From Alteromonadaceae bacterium M269 (GTDB taxonomy: Bacteria > Pseudomonadota > Gammaproteobacteria > Enterobacterales > Alteromonadaceae): a stretch of DNA of 64,000 nucleotides. Shown piece after piece: positions 1 through 6,039 of the stretch (positions are counted from its first letter, which is position 1; every line of letters starts with the position of its first letter). Made by a program: the position numbers and the translations under genes. Under the pieces are notes generated by a model. That model saw only the letters and a list, made by a program, of their open reading frames with translations. It was not told the origin of the DNA and ran no database searches. Where the stretch lies: positions 503,243-567,242 of the forward strand of contig SMNZ01000004.1 in assembly GCA_004353515.1 (NCBI GenBank). Direction: 5' to 3'.

Positions 1-487
1 CTTCCTTTGCACCACTTACCAATCGAGTAACCAGCCACGGCTCTAGCTGCATTTTATTGCGCTCTTCAGCCGTATTTGTATTCACTATCCGGCTAACACG
101 ACCGTTGGCAAAGCTAACTGTCAGGGCTTCTTGAGTTTCAAAGCCATTGGGAGATTCATATTCACGGCGAATTAGCGATAACTTGGTCTGGCTTAGTGAA
201 TAATCGCCACTTTGTTTGGGCGTACGAACTTTTCTATAGCCAAGCAGTTTCAGCTCTTCAATAATCTCTCCACGCGCTATCTCTTGGCCTTTTTCAAGAG
301 TTAATGCCCTAGCGTATATCTGAGTAGGTACTTGCCACTTGTTCCCATCAAAAGTCGCTTGGATTTTGGCGTCTAAATAGAAACCATAAGCGACCATGAT
401 CACTAAAAAAACAAAAAAGAGCTGCCAAAAATGTCGTTTGAACCACTGCCACGTCATGACAAAAGGTCTAGCTAGATACTTTCCCAT
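1..487 (-). CDS. mrcB: Penicillin-binding protein 1B, N-terminal part (runs off the window)
   Basis: The gene begins at an ATG at 487 and runs off the left edge, leaving 162 codons. It encodes a bifunctional glycosyltransferase/transpeptidase that builds septal and lateral peptidoglycan from lipid II. Visible parts are a short cytoplasmic tail, one membrane anchor (about residues 20-37, ending in YGFYLD as in E. coli PBP1b), and a UB2H-like domain (IYARALTLEKG, then EIIEELKLLGYRKV). In PBP1b that domain receives the outer-membrane activator LpoB. The long basic cytoplasmic tail of E. coli PBP1b is absent. The catalytic domains lie outside the window. The gene is divergent from fur. The UB2H domain makes PBP1b much more likely than PBP1a. 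Confidence 0.88.
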   Translation of the reverse strand, partial: MGKYLARPFVMTWQWFKRHFWQLFFVFLVIMVAYGFYLDAKIQATFDGNKWQVPTQIYARALTLEKGQEIARGEIIEELKLLGYRKVRTPKQSGDYSLSQTKLSLIRREYESPNGFETQEALTVSFANGRVSRIVNTNTAEERNKMQLEPWLVTRLVSGAKE

Positions 488-670
488 GAATACATCCCTG
501 TTAAGAAATCAAAGGCTGACCGTACAGCCAGAAAAATGTTGAAGAAGAAAAATAAAAACGCAATGGCATGTATTAAAACAAGTCACTTCCTAAAAAAACA
601 GCCTCTATTCTACACATTAATCGCCCCCTTTTTCATGTATAAATATACAGAACAAGTTAATGAGAACAAT

Positions 671-699
671 TTGCAATTAATAATCATTATCATTAGTAT
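671..699 (+). promoter_or_regulatory. fur promoter with overlapping Fur box
   Basis: A -35 TTGCAA (671-676), a 17-bp spacer and a -10 TAGTAT (694-699) lie upstream of fur. The spacer holds TAATCATTATC, an exact match to the right part of the classical 19-bp Fur box; about 15 of 19 positions match overall. This geometry predicts negative autoregulation of fur, as known in many Gammaproteobacteria. The leader before the ATG at 760 would be about 55 nt. Confidence 0.72.
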
Positions 700-759
700 T
701 CATAGAGAATTAAATTACCGTCACCTTGTACGGACATCATTATGAATATGGAACTTAAG

Positions 760-1203
760 ATGAATCAGAATAAAGAGCTGAAAAAGGTCGGATTAAAAGT
801 CACACATCCGAGGATTTTGGTGCTCGAAGTGCTTCAGAATCCTGAAAAGAAGCATATCAGTGCAGAGGAAATATATCGGATATTGCGTGATAGAGGTGAA
901 GAAATTGGGTTAGCAACAATCTATCGAGTCCTGAATCAATTCGACGATGCAGGAATTGTAGATAAACATCATTTTGACGGCGGCAAATCTGTTTTTGAAT
1001 TAAGCGATACTGATCATCACGATCACTTGATCTGCCTTAATTGCGGTAAAGTCATTGAGTTTGAAGATAAAATTATCGAGAGATGTCAGGTAGAAGTTGC
1101 TGAACGAAACATGATGACCTTAACCCACCACAGCTTATACCTTTATGGCACCTGCATAGGTGGCTGCACTCCCGAACAAGAGACTTCTTCACCTGATTCA
1201 TAA
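760..1203 (+). CDS. fur: Ferric uptake regulator Fur
   Basis: This is an Fe(II)-dependent repressor of iron-uptake genes, 147 aa from the chosen start (E. coli Fur has 148). The N-terminal winged helix carries GLKVTHPRILVLEVLQ and the recognition-helix region LATIYRVLNQF. The dimerisation and metal-binding half has HHDH (86-89) and the structural-zinc cysteines of CLNC (92, 95), with a further Cys pair in GTCIGGC near the end. ATG760 is preferred over in-frame ATGs at 742 and 748: it has GGAA about 7 nt upstream, and the protein then starts at the same place as E. coli Fur. Its promoter carries a Fur box. Close similarity to Fur rather than Zur or PerR makes the call firm. Confidence 0.95.
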   Translation: MNQNKELKKVGLKVTHPRILVLEVLQNPEKKHISAEEIYRILRDRGEEIGLATIYRVLNQFDDAGIVDKHHFDGGKSVFELSDTDHHDHLICLNCGKVIEFEDKIIERCQVEVAERNMMTLTHHSLYLYGTCIGGCTPEQETSSPDS

Positions 1204-1274
1204 AATTTAGCTATTAACGACTTTATTTAATTGCAGAGATAGCTCACAACTTTTAGTAGTAACAACGGCCATAT

Positions 1275-2084
1275 ATGAGAAATATAATTTCTGAAGAGGT
1301 AACTCACGTCCATCACTGGAACCAGAATCTCTTCACTTTTAAATGTACCAGACAACAATCATTGACATTCGAAAGCGGTCAATTTGTCATGATTGGCCTC
1401 GAAGTTGATGGCAAACCTCTTATGCGTGCCTACAGTATTGCAAGTGCCTCATATGAGGACGAGCTCGAATTCTTCAGCATAAAAGTTGAAAATGGTGCTC
1501 TTACTTCTCGCTTGAAGGACATCCGAGTCGGGCAAAACATTATGGTGTCAACTAAAGCCGCTGGTACCCTAGTCCCGGGGCATCTGATCCCAGGAAAACA
1601 CCTTTATTTGCTTAGCTCTGGCACTGGCCTAGCTCCATTTATGAGTATTATTCGAGACCCACACATTTACGAAAGCTATGACAAAATCATACTCGTTCAC
1701 TGTGTTCGAGAAGTTTCCGAGCTCGCCTATCAACAGGAAATAGAGCATCACCTCCCCGATAACGAGTACTTTGGCGATCTCGTCCGAGAAAAATTACTCT
1801 ATTACCCAACGGTTACTCGTGAACACTACCAATACAACAGCTTAGGTGTTCCTGACGGTTTAAAGGCACATCAAGGTAGAATCACTACGCTACTAAAGGG
1901 TGAGAGCTTTAGCACTGATTTGCAGCTACCAAAACTCGATCCAGAGCATGATCGATTTATGCTTTGCGGCAACAATGCAATGCTTCAAGATATAATGACA
2001 ATATTGAATGAAAAAGGGTTTTCGAAAGCAACCTCTCGCTCACAGGGGCACTATGTCATCGAACAAGCCTTTATAGAAAAATAA
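1275..2084 (+). CDS. fpr: Ferredoxin/flavodoxin-NADP+ reductase
   Basis: This FAD flavoprotein passes electrons between NADPH and ferredoxin or flavodoxin and supports redox homeostasis and Fe-S biogenesis. The 269-aa protein has the FAD-binding R-x-Y-S motif (RAYSIAS, about residues 55-61), the NADP-binding GTGLAPF (about 116-122) and the LCGNNAML segment typical of bacterial subclass Fpr enzymes. The C-terminus ends in VIEQAFIEK, longer than the E. coli Fpr end and closer to Pseudomonas/Azotobacter-type Fpr. It lies 71 bp after fur on the same strand. Separation from fur looks likely, since the leader is AT-rich and the ribosome-binding site weak, but co-transcription is possible. Iron or oxidative-stress linkage is inferred from context. 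Confidence 0.92.
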   Translation: MRNIISEEVTHVHHWNQNLFTFKCTRQQSLTFESGQFVMIGLEVDGKPLMRAYSIASASYEDELEFFSIKVENGALTSRLKDIRVGQNIMVSTKAAGTLVPGHLIPGKHLYLLSSGTGLAPFMSIIRDPHIYESYDKIILVHCVREVSELAYQQEIEHHLPDNEYFGDLVREKLLYYPTVTREHYQYNSLGVPDGLKAHQGRITTLLKGESFSTDLQLPKLDPEHDRFMLCGNNAMLQDIMTILNEKGFSKATSRSQGHYVIEQAFIEK

Positions 2085-2100
2085 CAATCAAAAACAGATT

Positions 2101-2120
2101 GGTACTCGTTCTTGAGTACC
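2101..2120 (+). terminator. Weak hairpin after fpr
   Basis: A perfect 7-bp stem GGTACTC/GAGTACC with a 6-nt loop starts 17 bp after the fpr stop. It is not followed by a T tract, so it may be only a weak or Rho-assisted stop. Confidence 0.3.
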
Positions 2121-2302
2121 TCTTACCTCACACCAGACTTTTCACTTCAATCATAGTTTGGCGCAAACACACCTTTCATCGTGATTTAACAACACAATCA
2201 CTTTACCTACTTTCAAGAACCCCAGAACAAATGTGAGCAATTCGAGTATCAACGGCATTAATGAAAAAATTATGAGGAAATAATAAATTTACAGTGGGAA
2301 AT

Positions 2303-2330
2303 AAAAAAGCAGGCCCCAGGGGAGGCCTGC
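2303..2330 (-). terminator. Rho-independent terminator (minus strand)
   Basis: The 7-bp stem GCAGGCC/GGCCTGC (2309-2315 with 2324-2330) is followed, in minus-strand reading, by TTTTTT (2308-2303). It can serve both the sRNA candidate and the DUF2306 gene upstream. Confidence 0.75.
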
Positions 2331-2376
2331 CAAATTGTGAGCAAACGCCACCATAGAAAACACATAACTAGATGAC
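2303..2376 (-). ncRNA. Candidate Fur-repressed RyhB-like small RNA
   Basis: A transcript of about 74 nt is predicted on the minus strand. It would start near 2376, seven bases past a -10 TATTAT, and end in a GC-rich hairpin with six T (2303-2330). There is no open reading frame of note. Just before the terminator the RNA carries TTGCTCACA (2344 down to 2336), a 9-nt match to the conserved core of E. coli RyhB as I remember it. RyhB is a Fur-repressed Hfq sRNA that silences mRNAs of iron-using proteins; here the promoter also carries a Fur box. Fur box, promoter, core match and Rho-independent end all lie within about 130 bp. The alternative is that the terminator simply ends the DUF2306 gene and the Fur box is incidental. 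Confidence 0.5.
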
Positions 2377-2382
2377 GATTAG

Positions 2383-2433
2383 ATAATATACCTCCACACC
2401 CTCAATTGCAAATAGAAATTATTATCATTTGCA
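2383..2433 (-). promoter_or_regulatory. Fur-box promoter of the sRNA candidate
   Basis: Reading the minus strand, a Fur-box-like sequence containing AAATGATAATAATTTC (within 2409-2433, inside a TGCAAAT/ATTTGCA inverted repeat) abuts a -35 TTGCAA (2411-2406). A 17-bp spacer and a -10 TATTAT (2388-2383) follow. GATAAT of the Fur consensus is exact; about 13 of 19 positions match. It lies just past the DUF2306 stop codon, so it cannot serve that gene. Confidence 0.55.
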
Positions 2434-2450
2434 ATTATTTATTAATTTCA

Positions 2451-3329
2451 CTAACTCCCTATTACTTGCGTTATCCGTGGAAGCCACATCAAAGTGAATG
2501 CACCAAAAACCCCGAGCGTTGTCACCAAGGTTCCAACCCAAAGCACGCCACTCACTGCGGCTTTCTTCACTTTGCTCTTTTGGCGTTTAGCCCAAAAGTA
2601 AAGTTCAGCAACTAACATTGGCAACGCATAACAAGCGTATGAAAAAAATAAATCTGCAGGGCCATCCAGCGTACTGTTATTTCCGTTAGCGCCTTGATTG
2701 ATCATAAACCAGGACATCAAATATAAACGAAAGGTCCAGACACCGTTGATTAGGATAAAAGCATGAACAGCAAAGCGCTTATGTAAGTCGAACTTCTTTA
2801 GCATTGCATAACGCCAAGCGAGAAGCGATACAACCAGTATCAACACACCATTTAGAGATATTCCATAAGCACCGATGTCACTCAATCGCGAACCTCTACC
2901 CCAGGTTAAATACAATCCGGTAACAGCACCTATCAATCCTAATGTCAGAAACAACCGGCCATTCCATCTGTGGAACGCGGGGTAGTTCTTTCTGACGTAA
3001 GGCATAATTTGAATCACGCCTCCCATACTCAAGAGGGCGGCAGGAATAATATGGGCAAGCATGGCGAAATTACCTGAGTTATCTCCCTCAATATAACCTG
3101 TGATCATATGAGAGAAATCAACATTACCTACTCCACCTCCCACCAAAGGGAAAGCAAAAGTAGTGAGTATATAAAGAGCAAATAACCACTGCCCTATTAA
3201 GGCAACCACCAACCAACTGGAGACTGATAATTTTAAGGCGCTTTCTGCCTTTATATTAATGGGAGTTTCGACGTACGTTTTTTGAAGTTCCGTTTGACTA
3301 TGCATTTTTGACTCAACATTGTTATTCAT
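2451..3329 (-). CDS. DUF2306-family integral membrane protein
   Basis: This is a polytopic inner-membrane protein of unknown function. About seven hydrophobic segments are visible, with family-like motifs HIIPAALLSMGGVIQ, FHRWNGRLFLTLG and DLHKRFAVHAFILINGVWTFR. The conserved His residues in HRWNGR and KRFAVHA suggest a redox or haem-like site, but none is proven. The frame is open to 3413 through a TTG codon; ATG 3329 is chosen because the first 28 codons lack membrane-protein character, and ATG 3305 is also possible. The gene is divergent from the AraC-type regulator at 3508, which probably controls it. The terminator at 2303-2330 lies downstream. Confidence 0.75.
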   Translation of the reverse strand: MNNNVESKMHSQTELQKTYVETPINIKAESALKLSVSSWLVVALIGQWLFALYILTTFAFPLVGGGVGNVDFSHMITGYIEGDNSGNFAMLAHIIPAALLSMGGVIQIMPYVRKNYPAFHRWNGRLFLTLGLIGAVTGLYLTWGRGSRLSDIGAYGISLNGVLILVVSLLAWRYAMLKKFDLHKRFAVHAFILINGVWTFRLYLMSWFMINQGANGNNSTLDGPADLFFSYACYALPMLVAELYFWAKRQKSKVKKAAVSGVLWVGTLVTTLGVFGAFTLMWLPRITQVIGS

Positions 3330-3507
3330 CAGGCTGCCATTATTGGCGTCGTTTGGGTCCCGTATCTCGCCGAATTCGGAATCTGATACCCAATTTATCC
3401 TGAGAAAAGACAAAAAATTTGTAGTGAAACAATTCTTAACAAAGCATCTTGGAATATTGTAATGAACCGCTTTAGTATCAAAGTAGAAGAGACTAAATAA
3501 CTATAAG

Positions 3508-4602
3508 ATGATGGGACTACAATACGCTTACAGCGCTTTGCTAGCCGTTGGCTTAACGGCACTTATTGCACAACTTACTGTCAGTCAGAAAAAGACCGTA
3601 CACGTCGTTTTTGCTATCTTTTGTGGTTCCATGGTGATGGTCGCAACCAGGCACTTAACATCCGACAATATCGGCATCTATCAATACTTGATTGGGTTAG
3701 GAACATGCGCCACCTGTAACGCATATTGGCTCGTATCAAGAGCATTGTTTAGAGAAAGACAACCAATCTTTTTAAGACATATTCTTGTTGCTCTCGCTAT
3801 CGCGGTTCTGGTCATGCTTGATCAAGGAATTGAAATGGTGAATGCACTAGCCGATTCCCCCTTTTCCCAACTCAATGCATTGTCATCATCATTAGGTGAA
3901 GTGACCAACTTATTGTCATCTTGCATCCTAATGTTGAGTTTTTGGGAAGCGGCAAGAGGTTTTTCGAGCACCGCTGGCGCGCAAAGGTGGCAACGCATCG
4001 CTTTTATGATTTCATTTGCTACCGGCGTGACTCTTTGTACAGTTATCGCTAAGGGATTTTTTAACGAAGAGCAACTAGCCACTGTTTTCCCATGGTTTGT
4101 CGCATTTTCAGCCCTACAAATTATCTTGGTGACACAAGGAATCATCATTAGCCAAGCTTATGAAGAACGGAAAGCAAACGACGAGGAAAAACTAGCTCCG
4201 CTGGTACCAAGGGAGATTCAGGATAATGAAGATGAAAGAGAGTTAATCGCTAGGCTTAAGAAGATTCTTTTCCAAGATAAGCTATTCCTTCGGGCAAACC
4301 TCAAAATGGTCGACATCGCGCACTTGTTAGATGTTCCCGAATACAAAGTCAGTCGCACGTTAAGATCCCATTTTAGTGCAAGGAACTTTAATCAATTTAT
4401 CAATAGCTTACGAGTTAAGCACGCTAAAGCATTATTAGAAGCTCCCGATAGTCGGCACTGGACCATACTCGTCGTTGGGCTCGAAAGTGGCTTTGGTTCA
4501 ATAGGCCCTTTCAATCGCGCATTCAAATCTGAATTTGGCCTTACACCCAATGAATACAGGCAATCATTGCATGTTGAGAAGGAAGTTGCAGAATCAGCTT
4601 AG
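3508..4602 (+). CDS. AraC-family regulator with N-terminal membrane domain
   Basis: A predicted membrane-bound transcription factor of 364 aa. The first 220 residues contain about six or seven hydrophobic helices (from YAYSALLAVGLTALIAQL to WFVAFSALQIILVTQGIII), followed by a charged linker. The C-terminal AraC/XylS DNA-binding domain has MVDIAHLLDVPEYKVSRTLR as first helix-turn-helix and ILVVGLESGFGSIGPFNRAFKSEFGLTPNEYR as the usual signature. Membrane AraC proteins sense envelope or small-molecule signals and act on neighbours. The divergent DUF2306 gene is the likely target, with 178 bp between the starts. ATG 3508 is followed directly by a second ATG; the ribosome-binding site is weak. 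Confidence 0.85.
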   Translation: MMGLQYAYSALLAVGLTALIAQLTVSQKKTVHVVFAIFCGSMVMVATRHLTSDNIGIYQYLIGLGTCATCNAYWLVSRALFRERQPIFLRHILVALAIAVLVMLDQGIEMVNALADSPFSQLNALSSSLGEVTNLLSSCILMLSFWEAARGFSSTAGAQRWQRIAFMISFATGVTLCTVIAKGFFNEEQLATVFPWFVAFSALQIILVTQGIIISQAYEERKANDEEKLAPLVPREIQDNEDERELIARLKKILFQDKLFLRANLKMVDIAHLLDVPEYKVSRTLRSHFSARNFNQFINSLRVKHAKALLEAPDSRHWTILVVGLESGFGSIGPFNRAFKSEFGLTPNEYRQSLHVEKEVAESA

Positions 4603-4641
4603 CGACTGGTTAATTTAAGCTCATCTTTTTCAAAAATAGAG

Positions 4642-4670
4642 TTGATAATCATTATCATTTGCATTAGTAT
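4642..4670 (+). promoter_or_regulatory. Orphan Fur-box promoter pointing into a gene-free gap
   Basis: The -35 TTGATA (4642-4647), 17-bp spacer and -10 TAGTAT (4665-4670) have the same layout as the fur promoter. GATAATCATTATC (4644-4656) matches 13 of 13 positions of the right side of the Fur consensus. No gene follows on the plus strand before the convergent LysR stop at 4782. A 9-bp hairpin (GGCGGGTAG 4728-4736 with CTACTCGCC 4754-4762) lies about 55 bp beyond the expected start, without a T tract. A second short iron-controlled RNA, or a promoter left from a lost gene, is possible. Confidence 0.55.
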
Positions 4671-4781
4671 CAATTACACATAACGTCATTAAGTTTACTG
4701 GTCTTTTCTTGATGCAACTTATGTATTGGCGGGTAGTTATTTATGCAGGGTAGCTACTCGCCCCATCTTCCTTCCAAATAA

Positions 4782-5651
4782 TCAATCGCTCTCAATCATC
4801 GATTTAGCATCAATAATTCGCTCATACAGATAATCCAAAAATGTTCTGATTTTGGGTACCTTGCGCAAGTCAGATTGGACAAACACCCAAACTTCTCGAC
4901 GACTCAAAACAACGCCTGGAGTTATGCGCTCAAGGGCGGGGTCTTTTTCACCGATAAAGCAAGGAAGTATAGTTGCTCCTAGCCCTTTTCTTGCACCTTC
5001 GAGTAAAGACTCGACACTGGTACAGCGCATGCGACACATATCGTCAGGTATATGCGGAGATAGTGCAGGCCATTTGGGACTTCCAGAGCCATCGTCCCAA
5101 TTCAACCATCTCATCTGTTCTGGCTTATGTTGGAATTCATTCAGGAAGTCATGAGATGCATAAGATGCAAAGGTGGCCGTAGCAAGCCTGCGCCCAAAAT
5201 AATCATCTTTTGGGGAGTTAGAGGTTAAAATTGCAATGTCTGAATTAAAGCGCGTTTCGCTGTCAAACTGCCTTGTAACACGCAGGTTAATTTTCGGGTA
5301 CGCTTTTAAAAAATCAGCACATAGAGACAGGAGCAAATGATCTGACAGTATGTCTCCCGTAGAAATGTTTACCGTCCCTTCGTAACCAAAGTCATCAATT
5401 AAAAGTGTTTTTTCTAACGATTGAGTTTCGGCTTCAAGCTTGATAGCGCTCTTAACACAAGCTTCACCAAAGGGGGTTAATTGATCTCGTTTCTTTGATT
5501 CGTGAAAGAGTTGCCTACCCAATACTGACTCCAAAGACTGCAAACGCCGAGAAACGGTGCTCTGATCAATTCCAAGTTCTTTAGCCCCAGCTGTAACTGA
5601 GCCACCTCGAGCAACTGCTAACAACACTCTTAAATTATCCCAGTTATTCAT
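4782..5651 (-). CDS. LysR-family transcriptional regulator
   Basis: A 289-aa LysR regulator. The N-terminal winged helix is clear (NWDNLRVLLAVARGGSVTAGAKELGIDQSTVSRRLQSLE, residues 3-41), followed by a substrate-binding domain (about 90-285). The WDNLR-VLLAVAR start and the STVSRR recognition helix belong to the subgroup usually found beside small oxidoreductase or DUF genes. It is divergent from the DUF1330 gene, 97 bp between starts, a typical LysR target arrangement. The effector is unknown. Start ATG 5651 fits the family N-terminus exactly. Confidence 0.9.
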   Translation of the reverse strand: MNNWDNLRVLLAVARGGSVTAGAKELGIDQSTVSRRLQSLESVLGRQLFHESKKRDQLTPFGEACVKSAIKLEAETQSLEKTLLIDDFGYEGTVNISTGDILSDHLLLSLCADFLKAYPKINLRVTRQFDSETRFNSDIAILTSNSPKDDYFGRRLATATFASYASHDFLNEFQHKPEQMRWLNWDDGSGSPKWPALSPHIPDDMCRMRCTSVESLLEGARKGLGATILPCFIGEKDPALERITPGVVLSRREVWVFVQSDLRKVPKIRTFLDYLYERIIDAKSMIESD

Positions 5652-5748
5652 CGTTGCAAATTCGCATGATTACCATGATTTTTTGACCATTTCATGCAAT
5701 TTAACATTGACCTATAGTCTGCTCAACCATTCATAAAGGAGATTAAAA

Positions 5749-6036
5749 ATGACTGCATATTTCGTAGCCCGATTAAAAGTAAAAGACACTGATGCACTCG
5801 CAGAATATTCAAAACAGGCTGGCCCCATCCTCGCCAGTTTTGGTGGAAAGCTGCTATTCAAAGGTGGAGCCGACAATATTTTCTTAGGAGAAACTGACTA
5901 CAAGAACATAGCGGTCTTCGAATTCGCTAACCGTAAAGCAGTAAATGATTTTTATCAAAGCGATGCCTATCAAGCCATAGTCCCTATTCGCTCTCAAGGT
6001 GCCGATATGTTGTTCTCGGTCCACGAACCAGTTTAG
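5749..6036 (+). CDS. DUF1330 family protein
   Basis: A 95-aa dimeric ferredoxin-like-fold protein of the DUF1330 family. It opens with TAYFVARLKVKDTDALAEYSKQAGPILASFGGKLLFKGG and includes the family signature IAVFEFANRKAVNDFYQSDAYQAI. Members are small cytoplasmic alpha/beta-barrel proteins of unproven function, related in fold to antibiotic monooxygenase and EthD proteins. Translation is strongly signalled by AAGGAGA seven bases before the ATG. The divergent LysR gene probably regulates it. The stop lies only 3 bp from the convergent hrpB stop. Confidence 0.9.
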   Translation: MTAYFVARLKVKDTDALAEYSKQAGPILASFGGKLLFKGGADNIFLGETDYKNIAVFEFANRKAVNDFYQSDAYQAIVPIRSQGADMLFSVHEPV

Positions 6037-6039
6037 CCA

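Noticed and set aside
536..745. 69-codon frame in the fur upstream region
   Set aside because: It runs through the Fur-box promoter, has AT-biased composition and no family likeness.
742..759. Upstream in-frame start codons of fur
   Set aside because: ATG 760 matches the N-terminus of known Fur proteins and has GGAA at correct distance.
2406..2615. Plus-strand frame across the Fur box and DUF2306 3' end
   Set aside because: It is antisense to a membrane-protein gene and overlaps the regulatory sequence; no ribosome-binding site.
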